Of a stretch of 64,000 nt of DNA, positions 42,741-51,594 are shown piece by piece (position 1 is the stretch's first letter; every line of letters starts with the position of its first letter). The stretch comes from Acidobacteriota bacterium (lineage in GTDB: Bacteria; Acidobacteriota; Blastocatellia; Pyrinomonadales; Pyrinomonadaceae): positions 27,212 to 91,211 of the forward strand of contig JAFDVJ010000022.1 in assembly GCA_018269075.1 (NCBI GenBank), read 5' to 3'. Below the pieces are notes generated by a model. It worked only from the letters and a program-made list of their open reading frames with translations, ran no database searches and was not told the DNA's origin. A program made the translations under genes and the position numbers.

Positions 42741-44225
42741 CTACGGGTTGGTTTCGAGATACGGCGACGTCGCCGGCTGGTCGGTCGAAGTGCCCCAGAC
42801 CGGCGCGGTGTAGGTGTTGTACGTGCCGTTGTTGCTGTTGCTGATGTACCAGGTGCCGCTCGACGGGCGGAAGACCGCGAAATCGGTGCGTTTGTCGCCG
42901 TCGTAGTCGGCCGGCTGCGGGATGTCGCCGGTCAGGCCCCACGCGAAGCCGGCGGCGGCCGTCGCGCCCGGCGCGTTGGCGGCCGTCACGGAGCTGCGGA
43001 GATACTGCCACGAACCGTCGCTCGGCCGGAAGACCGCGACGTCGGTCCGCGCGTCGCCGTCGAAATCGCCGGACACGACCCGGTCGGTCGTCAGGCCCCA
43101 CGGAATCGCCGCGCCGCAGAGCGGCGTCGTCGTTCCGCAGCCGTAAATAAAGCCGTTCGCGAAGTTGCTGTTGAGAATATACCACTGCCACTGGCCGCCG
43201 GAAGCGCGGACGACCGCGAAATCGCCCGACAGATCGCCGTCGTAATCGCCGGTCACCGGAATGTCGCCGGAAACGCCCCACGTCTGGTACTGCACGGTGC
43301 TCGTCGCCGACCGCAGAACATACCACGTGCCGTTCGACGGGCGAAAGACGGCGACGTCGGTCTTGCCGTCCTTATCGTAATCGTTGGGCACCGGCACGTC
43401 GCCCGACGCGCCCCACGGAACGTAGGTCACGTTCGTCTGCGGCGACGACTGGCTGGTGCTGTAAAACCACGTGTTGGCCGTCGGTCGATAGGTGCTGACG
43501 TCGGTCTGACCGTCGCCGGTGTAGTCGCCCGGCGTGACGATGTCGCCGCTCAGGCCGAAAAGCAGGCTGTTCGTGCCGCCGGCCGAATTGAGGACGTTCC
43601 ACGTTCCGGTGCTCGGCCGGTAATAGGTCGGATCGGCCTTGCCGTCGTTCGAGCGGTCATAGCCGGCCTGCCGGCAGCCCGTCCGGTAAGTCAGTTTATA
43701 GGTGTAAGCCGCGCAGACGCCGGTTCCGGCCGTCGCGACGCCGTGGACGACGATCGTGAACGATGCGCCGGCCGCGACCCTGAAGCTCAAGGTTCCGGTG
43801 GCGACCGTGCTGAAGCCGGGCTTGCCGATGACGTTCGTGTTGGCGTTGGCCGGATCGAACGTCGAATAGGCGTCGACCTGCGTCGAGTTGTTGGTCGTGC
43901 CGCCGCAGCCGGTCATATCGTATTCGACCGTCACGCAGGCATCCTGCCCGGTCGGATTCGTATAATTGTAGGCGTCGTAGCTGAAAGTTCCGGCAATCGG
44001 CGCGGCCGTCGGCGCGCCGCCCGTGCAGCTCGACGGAACGCCGTCGCGGTTGATGCGGCTCGTCTGCGTCGGATCGGTGCCGGCGATCGAGCCGGTCTGC
44101 ACGATCGCGGTGCCGTTCGGCTGGCAGACATACTGTGAAAAAGCGAGCTGGTTGGCCATCAGAAACAGAACTCCGAACAGAACGACGGAGACAACGCCCC
44201 TGACGGCAGCCTTTTTATTTTGCAT
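42741..44225 (-). CDS. Secreted FG-GAP/VCBS-like repeat protein, 494 aa
   Basis: A signal peptide (about 1-30, ending AFS-QYV) precedes a Cys-containing beta domain (about 32-185) rich in Thr, Asn and Gly. Six or seven repeats follow from about 190, of the form DYDGDKRTDFAVFRPSSGTW, each with a DxDxDGxxD-like loop expected to bind calcium. They are close relatives of the C-terminal repeats of the peroxidase fusion at 12797-15604 (same FRPSxGTWY signature), probably a seven-bladed propeller. A surface or secreted binding protein. The ATG has GAGGAGGAG upstream. The leader also holds two hairpins, GGCGGTT...AACCGCC and GTAAAACC...GGTTTTAC. Confidence 0.85.
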   Translation of the reverse strand: MQNKKAAVRGVVSVVLFGVLFLMANQLAFSQYVCQPNGTAIVQTGSIAGTDPTQTSRINRDGVPSSCTGGAPTAAPIAGTFSYDAYNYTNPTGQDACVTVEYDMTGCGGTTNNSTQVDAYSTFDPANANTNVIGKPGFSTVATGTLSFRVAAGASFTIVVHGVATAGTGVCAAYTYKLTYRTGCRQAGYDRSNDGKADPTYYRPSTGTWNVLNSAGGTNSLLFGLSGDIVTPGDYTGDGQTDVSTYRPTANTWFYSTSQSSPQTNVTYVPWGASGDVPVPNDYDKDGKTDVAVFRPSNGTWYVLRSATSTVQYQTWGVSGDIPVTGDYDGDLSGDFAVVRASGGQWQWYILNSNFANGFIYGCGTTTPLCGAAIPWGLTTDRVVSGDFDGDARTDVAVFRPSDGSWQYLRSSVTAANAPGATAAAGFAWGLTGDIPQPADYDGDKRTDFAVFRPSSGTWYISNSNNGTYNTYTAPVWGTSTDQPATSPYLETNP

Positions 44226-44429
44226 ATTAAAGTTTCTCCTCCTCGTGTAAAACCATTGAATCGAGGTTTTACCGCTTACTGATTAGCTGAAAAGAACGGC
44301 GGTTTAAGAGAACCGAACGAACCGCCTGAAAAGTCGATGCGACTTAAAATAGATGTGGCTTTAACATACGACTTTCGGTGGAATTTTACAACCTGTTTTC
44401 GTAGAAAAAGACGAATTTGCGGCAAAAAA

Positions 44430-44460
44430 GAAAACGTCCCGCGCCGGGCGGGACGTTTTC
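44430..44460 (-). terminator. Rho-independent terminator of the 173-aa secreted protein gene
   Basis: GAAAACGTCCCGC (44430-44442) pairs perfectly with 44448-44460. The minus-strand copy is followed by CTTTTTT. Confidence 0.88.
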
Positions 44461-44498
44461 GCGAAACATTTCTTCGGATCGAAGGCGGTGACGGGCGA

Positions 44499-45020
44499 TC
44501 AGTTTTTCTTCGCGTCGAAGGTCCGCGCGATCGAATCGGTCTGGTTGCGGATCGTGAGAAGCTTTTCCTTCAGCGCCGTGAAGCGCAGGACGTAGACGGT
44601 CGTCGGCGTCGCGCGCAGGAAATAAAAACGGCCGCTCATATTGCGTCCCGAGCGGATAAACTCGAAATTAAAGGCCATTCCCTTCAGATTGCCGGCGAAG
44701 TTCTCTTCCTTGCCGGCGACGTAGCCCTGCAGGAATTTGAGCTTTTCCTCTTCGCCCGCGATCACGTCCGCGATCAGGTCGTCGGCCTTGACGGTCAGCC
44801 GGCGGACTTCGAGATAGCCGGCCGAACGCTCGCCGTAAACGTACTCGACGTTCGGGCTCGTCGACGAAGGCTCGGAGATCATTTTCCACGTCTCGTTCGG
44901 CACGTCGAACGTGTAATCGACGTTGACGCTGCTGAAGGTTTTCGACTGCGCGAACGCGGAAAAGGCCAAAAGCAGACCGGCAACGACGGAAAAAAGAACC
45001 GATAACTTGTTCAACTTCAT
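44499..45020 (-). CDS. Hypothetical secreted protein, 173 aa
   Basis: The signal peptide ends AFA-QSK. The mature part looks like a single alpha/beta domain: VDYTFDVPNETWKMI, then VEYVYGERSAGYLEVRR, FNFEFIRSGRNMSGRFYFL and VYVLRFTALKEKLLTIRNQ. The order of strands and the final helix recall the PsbP/DUF1795-type fold seen in small periplasmic proteins, a weak assignment from pattern alone. It has its own terminator. Confidence 0.7.
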   Translation of the reverse strand: MKLNKLSVLFSVVAGLLLAFSAFAQSKTFSSVNVDYTFDVPNETWKMISEPSSTSPNVEYVYGERSAGYLEVRRLTVKADDLIADVIAGEEEKLKFLQGYVAGKEENFAGNLKGMAFNFEFIRSGRNMSGRFYFLRATPTTVYVLRFTALKEKLLTIRNQTDSIARTFDAKKN

Positions 45021-45854
45021 AATTTTGTTTCTCTTCTGACAATCTTCGCCCGATTATTATATCGAAACTCGGAGCAAACTTCGAAAGATTAGATGGCGAT
45101 TTATGGGTTGTTGGTTGTTCGGCGTTCGTTGATCGGCATTCGGTGGGCGTCGAGGGTAAAGCCGAATACTGCGTAACTCACCCTACGCGGCAATTGATTT
45201 TCCGGAATCGCCTTCGGTGACTTAAGAAACTCACCTTACGCAGTCGATTCGTCATCGACCGTTCTATTTTCGAGACTGTAAAATAGATTGTGTAATCCGT
45301 TCTCGACGAAACTCGAAAAAGCGGCGCAGCCGCGTCGAGGTCAGTAGCGTCAGCGGCAGCCGATGCACCGTCCGCCGGCCGGGCTCCTGCATCTCAAACC
45401 CTTCGACAACAATGGTTTTAGGTTTCCCGTTAAGTCACACCGGCGCGGCGGTGCATCGGCTGCCGCCGACGCTACTGACCTCGCGCGGCTGCGCCGCTTT
45501 TCCCTTCGATTACACAATCTATTTTACAGTCCCTATTTTTCAGGAAAGTCGGCGAATCAACCGATGGGATGCTTTCGGGTTTTGATAAACCAACGGCGGC
45601 CCCCGGCAGGAAGCCCGGAAAAATCAATTACCGCGTCAGGTGACTTAAGAAATTTACAAAGTGCGTAAGGTGATTACTGCGTAAATTAAGTTTCTTTGGA
45701 TAGCTTCGATGATCCTTGAGCCCCCGGCGACAGACGGCAACGAACAACGAACCTTTATTTTTTTTCGCCCTTTTCGCCGCCGCGCGCGTCTAACAAGGCA
45801 GAACATTATTCGCCGCCGGCGAAGCAATCATAAAATTATTGAGGTTTTACCGTA
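45021..45854. other. Gene-free region of nested inverted repeats
   Basis: Outer arms CACCCTACGCGGCAATTGAT (from 45179) and their inverse (45615-45642) enclose copy 2 of the MITE-like element. A direct repeat GGTGACTTAAGAAA is present at 45216-45229 and 45639-45652. A further pair, GTTGTTCGGCGTTCGTTG near 45112 and GGCAACGAACAACGAACC near 45735, lies outside. No coding frame or clear promoter is visible; the DUF1800 leader occupies the last 60 bp. Confidence 0.65.
45274..45531. mobile_element. MITE-like element, copy 2
   Basis: Perfect 24-bp terminal inverted repeats occupy 45274-45297 (starting GACTGTAAAATAGATT) and 45508-45531. Inside lie 51-bp arms at 45319-45370 and 45449-45499, nearly perfect inverse copies, around a core of 78 bp. 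The core and arms are shared with copy 1 at 40464-40723 in the opposite orientation. No transposase and no frame, hence non-autonomous if mobile. Confidence 0.8.
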
Positions 45855-47831
45855 ATGAAAAAAGATTTCTCGTTGATTCATAAGATTACCGCGCTGCTGA
45901 CGCTGCTCGCGCTCTGCGCGCCGGTTTTCGCGTTCGGCGACAACGGCCAGAACAATAAATCCAAGGGACTGACCGAAGAGCAGAAGATCGTTCACGTTCT
46001 CAACCGGCTCGGCTTCGGCGCGCGCCCGGGCGACGTCGAGAAAGTGAAGGCGATGGGCCTTCAGAAATACATCGACCAGCAGCTCGATCCCGGCTCGATC
46101 AACGATTCGGCCGCCGAGGCAAAGGTCAAAAACCTCGAGGTCTTCAATATGACGACCGCCGAGGTCTTCGCCAAATACCCGAATCCGGGCGCGCTGCTGC
46201 GGCAGCTCGAAGGCAAAAACAACCAGACGCCGAATGCCCAGAACAACGATCAGGAAATGACCGACAAAGAGCGGCAGGAACGCCAGCAGAAGCTCCGCGA
46301 GTATTATATGGAATACAATCTCCGGCCGGCCGCGCAGCTGATCCCGCAGATTTTGTCGAACCGCGTCCTGCGCGCCGTTTACTCGGAAAAACAGCTGCAG
46401 GAAGTGATGGTCGATTTCTGGCAGAACCACTTCAACGTCTTCGCCGGCAAAGCGGCCGTCCGCTGGTACATCCCGTCGTACGAGCGCGACGTGATCCGCA
46501 AAAACGCGCTCGGCAACTTTAAGGACCTGCTCGTCGGCACGGCGCAGCATCCGGCGATGCTGTTTTATCTCGACAATTTCGAAAGCATCTCGCCGAACGC
46601 GCAGCAGAATCAGGCCAGACGCAACCCGCGTCTCCAGAAAATGCTCGAAAACGGCCAGCTGACGCCGCAGATGCGCGAGCAGATCAAACAGCGGCAGGGC
46701 ATCACCGACGCGCAGCTCGACCAGCGGCTCAAACAGCTCCAGAACCAGAAAAAGCAAAAACGCGGCATCAACGAAAACTACGCGCGCGAGCTGATGGAGC
46801 TGCATACTTTGGGCGTCGACGGCGGCTACACGCAGCAGGACGTTCAGGAAGTCGCGAAATGCTTTACCGGCTGGACGATCGCCGACCCGCGCGGCTACCG
46901 CAAAGTGGCGGCCGACGACATCAAAGGAACGGAGAATAGACCGCTCCGGCGCGTTCAGCGGATGGCCGGCGTGCCCGACGACATCGAATCGGGCGAGTTT
47001 TACTTTAATTCGAGCTGGCACGAGGGCGGCGCGAAAACCGTCCTCGGCCAGAAAGTCGACGAAGGCGGCATCAAGGACGGCCTGAAGGTCATCGACATCC
47101 TCGTCGATCAGCCGGCGACCGCGCATTTCATCGCGAAAAAGCTCGCCGTCAAGTTCGTTTCCGACAATCCGAGCGAAGCGCTCGTCAACCGCATCGCGAA
47201 GGCCTTTCACGATTCGAAGGGCGACATCAAGACGACGCTCCGCGCGATCTTCACCGACAAGGAATTCTTCGCGCCGGAAAACTACCGCGCGAAGATCAAG
47301 ACGCCGTTCGAGCTGGCCGTCAGCGCGATCCGGACGATCGGCGCCGACACCAATTCGAGCCCGGCCGTCCTCGCGATGCTCAACAAGCTCGGCGAAGTGC
47401 CCTACGGCTACCAGGCGCCGACCGGCTACCCGGACACGGCCGAAGACTGGGTCAACGCCGGCGCGCTGCTCGAAAGACTGAATTTCGCGGTCGCGCTCGC
47501 TTCGAACCGGATTCCCGGCACGAAGGCCGATCTGAAGATCTTCGAGGGCAAGGACAAAGCGGCGATTCTCGACAAGACGATCGCGGTCGTGCTCGACAAC
47601 GACATCTCGCCGAAAACCAAGGAAACGCTCGTCAAGCAACTCGAACAGCCGCTGCCGGACGTCAAATCGCCCAGCGAGATCGACGAGAATCTGGAGATGC
47701 CGAATATGCGCGGCGGCGGTCAGGGCAACCGGATGAACCGCCAGGCGCGGCTCCTCGAGCCGAGCGGCAACCCGGAAGTCTTCAAGGTCGTCAGCCTCGT
47801 CCTCGGCACGCCCGAATTTCAAAGACAGTGA
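45855..47831 (+). CDS. DUF1800 domain-containing exported protein
   Basis: A 658-residue protein with signal peptide (ending VFA-FGD). DUF1800 signatures are clear: HVLNRLGFGARPGDVEKV, then VMVDFWQNHFNVFAGKAAVR, INENYARELMELHTLGVDGG and EVAKCFTGWTI, and later ILVDQPATAHFIAKKLAVKF. A Gln/Asn-rich insertion lies at about 120-150. DUF1800 proteins are almost always paired with DUF1501 proteins; the partner here lies 2.3 kb downstream at 50152. The function of the pair is unknown, probably in the periplasm. The ATG has only TTGAGG upstream. Confidence 0.9.
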   Translation: MKKDFSLIHKITALLTLLALCAPVFAFGDNGQNNKSKGLTEEQKIVHVLNRLGFGARPGDVEKVKAMGLQKYIDQQLDPGSINDSAAEAKVKNLEVFNMTTAEVFAKYPNPGALLRQLEGKNNQTPNAQNNDQEMTDKERQERQQKLREYYMEYNLRPAAQLIPQILSNRVLRAVYSEKQLQEVMVDFWQNHFNVFAGKAAVRWYIPSYERDVIRKNALGNFKDLLVGTAQHPAMLFYLDNFESISPNAQQNQARRNPRLQKMLENGQLTPQMREQIKQRQGITDAQLDQRLKQLQNQKKQKRGINENYARELMELHTLGVDGGYTQQDVQEVAKCFTGWTIADPRGYRKVAADDIKGTENRPLRRVQRMAGVPDDIESGEFYFNSSWHEGGAKTVLGQKVDEGGIKDGLKVIDILVDQPATAHFIAKKLAVKFVSDNPSEALVNRIAKAFHDSKGDIKTTLRAIFTDKEFFAPENYRAKIKTPFELAVSAIRTIGADTNSSPAVLAMLNKLGEVPYGYQAPTGYPDTAEDWVNAGALLERLNFAVALASNRIPGTKADLKIFEGKDKAAILDKTIAVVLDNDISPKTKETLVKQLEQPLPDVKSPSEIDENLEMPNMRGGGQGNRMNRQARLLEPSGNPEVFKVVSLVLGTPEFQRQ

Positions 47832-47835
47832 AAGA

Positions 47836-47995
47836 CGGTCTGAAGTCCTGAGTCTTAAGTTTTAAGTCTTGAGTCCCGGGTCGAAAAAAGTCCTTCGGTT
47901 TGCAAACCACTCTTTTTCGGCCCGGGACTCGAGTTCCCGCACTTCGACTCAAGACCAAAGACTCAAGACTCAAGACTCAAGACTCCAAACTCCGG
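47836..47995. repeat. GACTCAAGAC inverted tandem cluster
   Basis: CTGAGTCTTAAGTTTTAAGTC-like units begin just after the DUF1800 stop codon. A core with its own hairpin (CCCGGGTCGAAAAA / TTTTTCGGCCCGGG) follows, then six inverted GACTCAAGAC units up to four bases before the next ATG. Confidence 0.85.
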
Positions 47996-47998
47996 CCT

Positions 47999-49012
47999 AT
48001 GAACAGATTATTTTCCGCCATCGTCTTGACTTTTCTGCTGTTTTCGCTCGGCTGCGGCGTTCGGGCGCAGAATTCGAAAAAGCCGTCCGAGCAGGATTGC
48101 TACAAGCTCGCCGCCGAGTATTCGGCGGCCAACCGCGGCGTTTCGGTGCTCGTGATGAAGGGCGACAAGATCGTCTTCGAAGACTACGAAAACGGCCACA
48201 CGATGGATCAGGCGTGGTTTCTCGCGAGCGGCACGAAATCCTTCTCGGGCGTGATGCTCGCGGCCGCGATTGAGGATAAACTGATCGCCGGCTTCGACGA
48301 AAAAGTCGCCGACACGATCACCGAATGGAAGACCGACAAGCAGAAGAGCGAGATCACGCTCCGGCAGCTGCTCTCGCTGACGAGCGGCCTCGAATCGGGC
48401 CAGATCGGCCGCGTGCCCGATTACCGGGACGCGATCGGTTTCTCGTCGCGGTTCGCGCCCGGCACGCATTTCGCGTACGGCCCGGTTCCCTTCCAGATTT
48501 TCGGCGAGGTGATGCGCCGCAAGCTCGAACCGAAAAAGGAAACGGTGATGGAATATCTCAAGCGCCGGATTCTCGATCCGATCGGGCTGAAGGTCTTTTT
48601 CTGGCGGATGTCGGGCGGCAATCCGATGCTCCCGCAGGGCGCCAGTCTGACGGCCCGCGAATGGGTCAAGTTCGGGCTCTTTCTGAAAAACGGCGGAAAG
48701 TGGAACGGCAAACAGCTCGTCGCGAAAAAACTGCTCGCCGAGCTGACGGTCGGGTCGCAGGCCAATCCGGCCTACGGCATCACGTTCTGGCTCAACCACG
48801 CCGGCAAGAACCCGATGGGAATGCCGACCGAGATGCGCGTCGAGACCGACAACGGCAAGGAAGTCGAGGATTTATATATGGCCGCCGGCGCCGGCAACCA
48901 GCGGCTCTACATCATACCGTCGAAGGATCTGGTCGTCGTCCGGCAGGCCAATTTCGGCGAATACGACGATCGCGAGTTTCTCGGCCGGCTGCTTTTCGGA
49001 CGGACAAAGTAG
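47999..49012 (+). CDS. Exported serine hydrolase of the beta-lactamase (class C/PBP4*) family
   Basis: A 337-residue protein. An N-terminal export signal (LTFLLFSLGCGVRA) has a Cys at 19, possibly but not clearly a lipobox. The active-site SxxK is SGTK at 77-80, and RQLLSLTSGLESGQIG follows the usual spacing. The second motif reads FAYGPVPF where Y-x-N is usual. The third motif is not obvious. It could be a peptidase or esterase rather than a beta-lactamase. The frame is open upstream through the repeat, but the ATG at 47999 starts the signal peptide. No ribosome-binding site is seen. Confidence 0.85.
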   Translation: MNRLFSAIVLTFLLFSLGCGVRAQNSKKPSEQDCYKLAAEYSAANRGVSVLVMKGDKIVFEDYENGHTMDQAWFLASGTKSFSGVMLAAAIEDKLIAGFDEKVADTITEWKTDKQKSEITLRQLLSLTSGLESGQIGRVPDYRDAIGFSSRFAPGTHFAYGPVPFQIFGEVMRRKLEPKKETVMEYLKRRILDPIGLKVFFWRMSGGNPMLPQGASLTAREWVKFGLFLKNGGKWNGKQLVAKKLLAELTVGSQANPAYGITFWLNHAGKNPMGMPTEMRVETDNGKEVEDLYMAAGAGNQRLYIIPSKDLVVVRQANFGEYDDREFLGRLLFGRTK

Positions 49013-49157
49013 AAAAGTGAAAAAGTGAAAAAGTGAAAAAGCGTTGCCGTCGGGCGAGCGCCGACTTTTTCACTTTTCTACTTTTTCACTTTTTCACTTT
49101 TCTACTTTTTCACTTTTCTACTTTTTCACTTTTTCACTTTTTCACTTTTTCACTTTT
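49010..49157. repeat. GTGAAAAA tandem repeat, inverted arms
   Basis: AAAAGTGAAAAAGTG units (49013-49040) are mirrored by a longer run of CACTTTTTCACTTTTCTAC units (49066-49157). It lies between the convergent serine hydrolase and oxygenase genes. Confidence 0.85.
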
Positions 49158-49971
49158 ACTTCTTCTCGCCCTCGTAAATGTCCTTTTTGGCAAAGCCCTT
49201 GCGGACGACCTTGCGGAGCGCGGTCCGGAGGTCGCTGTCGATCCTGGTGACGATCCGGCGGACTTTCTGCTCGGGCCGGGCCTGAAAATAGGTGACGTGC
49301 GACGTTTCGTAGCCGTTCGGCGAATGCGGCGAGAAATAGTAGTTCGAGACGCAGCAGCGCGCGCCGTCGGCTTTGACCTCGTTGACCGAATGATACGATT
49401 TGTCGTTCGTCGCCATCAGCACGAGCCGGTTGAAAAGGCTCGGGATCTCGGTCACTTCGGTGACGTCCTCGTTCCAGAGCTCGAGATTGCCGCCGTTCTC
49501 CGTTTTCCAGTCCGGCGTCACGTAATAGAGCAGGTTCAGCACGCGGTAGTATTTCTGTTCGAAATCGTGCGAGTTGTCGAGATGCGGGTTCAGAAAATGG
49601 CCCTTCGCCATCGCGCTCAGACCGCCCGCGTAGAGATGCGGATCGCCCTGCGGATCCTCGATGCCGGTCAGTTCGGCGACTCGGTGGACGACCCGTTCGT
49701 CCTGAAACGCGAAGGTCGCGTCCTTCATCAGCGGGTCGAATTCGTCGAAATCCTTCGACGTGTATTTGCGTTCGCGAAAGCTGTCGAGCAGCCGCATCTT
49801 ATTGAACGGCGGAAACGCGGCGTGGATCCGGCGCGCGACGTCGTCGGGAAAAAAATCGTCGATCGCGGTGTAGCGCGTCCGAATGCCCTTGTCCGAATGG
49901 AAATCGGCGCTGATCGCTGCGCCGTCCTTTTCGAGCCTCTCCAAAATCAGTCTTACCAGTTCTTCCTTCAT
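49156..49971 (-). CDS. 2OG-Fe(II) oxygenase (prolyl 4-hydroxylase-like)
   Basis: A 271-residue enzyme with a double-stranded beta-helix core. The iron site is visible as HLDNSHD (HxD, about 138-140) and a distal His in SYHSVNEV, with the 2OG-binding Arg nearby (DGARCCVSNYYFSPHS region). LNLLYYVTPDWKTENGGNLELW is the conserved strand of the P4Hc family. Related proteins hydroxylate prolines or small molecules. The ATG at 49971 is chosen; the longer frame contains AT-rich non-coding sequence. The C-terminal tail is very basic (VRKGFAKKDIYEGEKK). Confidence 0.87.
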   Translation of the reverse strand: MKEELVRLILERLEKDGAAISADFHSDKGIRTRYTAIDDFFPDDVARRIHAAFPPFNKMRLLDSFRERKYTSKDFDEFDPLMKDATFAFQDERVVHRVAELTGIEDPQGDPHLYAGGLSAMAKGHFLNPHLDNSHDFEQKYYRVLNLLYYVTPDWKTENGGNLELWNEDVTEVTEIPSLFNRLVLMATNDKSYHSVNEVKADGARCCVSNYYFSPHSPNGYETSHVTYFQARPEQKVRRIVTRIDSDLRTALRKVVRKGFAKKDIYEGEKK

Positions 49972-50151
49972 AATTATTTCGGTTAAATATTTTATAAATA
50001 ATCCGTCTGAATTATGGAGAATGAGCCGGCAAAGGTCAACGGCGAAGAAAATTAATTTTTTTGAATTAAAGTTGGCCAAAACGAAATTTCACGCGTCTAA
50101 AGAATAGCTGACGCAATAGCACGAGTTTTTTATTCAAGAGGTAATGCATTT

Positions 50152-51420
50152 ATGGATAGACGATTTTTTTTAAAGACGACCGGGATCACGCTGGCGAGCT
50201 TCGGATTGATGTCCGCCGCGCCGAATTTTCTGCACCAGTTTGCGAACGCGCAGACGCTGACCGACCGGCGCGGTAAGAAGAAGATCCTGATCACGATCTT
50301 TCAGCGCGGCGCGGTCGACGGCCTCAATATGGTCGTCCCCTACGGCGACGGCGAGTATTACGACCTGCGCAGCAATATTGCCATTCCGAAGCCGGGCGCG
50401 ACCGACGGCGCGGTCGATCTCGACGGTCATTTCGGTCTGCATCCGCAGCTCAAACCGTTCGAGGCGATCTGGAAAAACAAGCAGATGGCGATCGTTCATT
50501 CGGTCGGGTCGCCCGACAACACGCGCTCGCATTTCGACGCGCAGGACTATATGGAATCGGCGACGCCGGGCAACAAGGGCACGAGCGACGGCTGGCTGAG
50601 CCGCGTTCTCCAGACCTCGCAGACCAAAACCGATTCGGCCTTTCGCGCGGTCGCGATGACGCAGCAGACGCCGCGCTCGTTTCTCGGCAAATACCCGACG
50701 ATCGCGATGAGCAATCTCGCCGATTTCTCGATCAAGGCCGGCATCTACACGAAATCCGTGCAGGGCGGATTCGAGGACATCTACCAGCAGAACGCGAAAG
50801 ACTCGCTCGGCGAAACCGGCCGGGACACGTTCGAGGCCGTCAATTATCTGAAAAAGGCGAATCCCTCGCAGTTTAAGCCCGAAAACGGCGCCGTCTATCC
50901 GAACACGCAGTTCGGCCGCTCGCTGATGCAGATCGCGCAGCTCGTCAAGGCCGACGTCGGACTCGAGATCGCCTTCACCGACACCGGCAACGAGATCAAA
51001 TGGGACACGCACGCCAACGAGGGCGGCGCGCGCGGGCAGCTCGCCGGCTATTTCCGCGATTTCGGCGCGAGCATCGCCGCGCTCGTCACGGATCTCGGCA
51101 AGCGGATGGACGACGTCGTCATCCTGACGATGTCCGAGTTCGGCCGGACGGCGCGTCAGAACGGCACCGGCGGCACCGACCACGGCCACGGCAACGCGAT
51201 GTTCGTGATCGGCAATTCCATTAAGGGCGGCAAGGTTTACGGCGACTGGAAAGGCCTCAAAAACGACCAGCTCAACGAGGGCCGCGACCTCGCCGTGACG
51301 ACCGATTTCCGCGACGTTTTCGGCGAGATCGCCGTCCGGCATCTCGGCAACAAGAATCTCGACAAGATCTTTCCGGGCTATGCGGGCGGAATGACCAAAT
51401 TCAAGGGATTTCTCGGTTAA
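50152..51420 (+). CDS. DUF1501 domain-containing protein (Tat-exported)
   Basis: A 422-residue protein. The N-terminus MDRRFFLKTTGITLASFG is a good twin-arginine signal (RRFFLK), so it is exported folded. The DUF1501 domain shows ILITIFQRGAVDGLNMVVPY, then HFDAQDYMESATPG and ILTMSEFGRTARQNGTGGTDHG, a sulfatase/alkaline phosphatase-like core. It is the usual partner of DUF1800 proteins. AAGAGGT lies upstream of the ATG and a strong terminator closes the gene. The pair is separated here by the serine hydrolase and the opposing oxygenase. Confidence 0.92.
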   Translation: MDRRFFLKTTGITLASFGLMSAAPNFLHQFANAQTLTDRRGKKKILITIFQRGAVDGLNMVVPYGDGEYYDLRSNIAIPKPGATDGAVDLDGHFGLHPQLKPFEAIWKNKQMAIVHSVGSPDNTRSHFDAQDYMESATPGNKGTSDGWLSRVLQTSQTKTDSAFRAVAMTQQTPRSFLGKYPTIAMSNLADFSIKAGIYTKSVQGGFEDIYQQNAKDSLGETGRDTFEAVNYLKKANPSQFKPENGAVYPNTQFGRSLMQIAQLVKADVGLEIAFTDTGNEIKWDTHANEGGARGQLAGYFRDFGASIAALVTDLGKRMDDVVILTMSEFGRTARQNGTGGTDHGHGNAMFVIGNSIKGGKVYGDWKGLKNDQLNEGRDLAVTTDFRDVFGEIAVRHLGNKNLDKIFPGYAGGMTKFKGFLG

Positions 51421-51440
51421 GACCTCCAAAGGGTAAAGCG

Positions 51441-51480
51441 AAAAAGAGCCGGCTTCGAACTTTGAAGCCGGCTCTTTTTT
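51441..51480 (+). terminator. Rho-independent terminator of the DUF1501 gene
   Basis: AAAAAGAGCCGGCTTC (51441-51456) pairs perfectly with 51464-51479 over a 7-nt loop and ends in a T run. Confidence 0.93.
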
Positions 51481-51594
51481 TAGTCTTAAGTCCTTAGTCT
51501 TAAGTCTTTAGTCTTTAGTCTTTAGTCGATGTCGGAGTCGTTTCCGGCGCGGACTTCAGACTCAAGACTCAAGACTTCAGACTCAAGACTCATT
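51481..51594. repeat. GACTCAAGAC/TAGTCTT inverted tandem cluster
   Basis: TTAGTCTTAAGTC units (51481-51527), a 25-bp core and inverted GACTCAAGAC units (51548-51594), which reach the stop codon of the beta-helix gene. Confidence 0.85.

Noticed and set aside
45363..45668. 101-codon frame inside MITE copy 2
   Set aside because: It spans the core, an arm, the TIR and the outer repeat; the matching frame in copy 1 is not open, so it is not conserved.
47900..47998. Upstream extension of the serine hydrolase
   Set aside because: The extra codons are translated GACTCAAGAC repeat; the signal peptide begins at the ATG at 47999.
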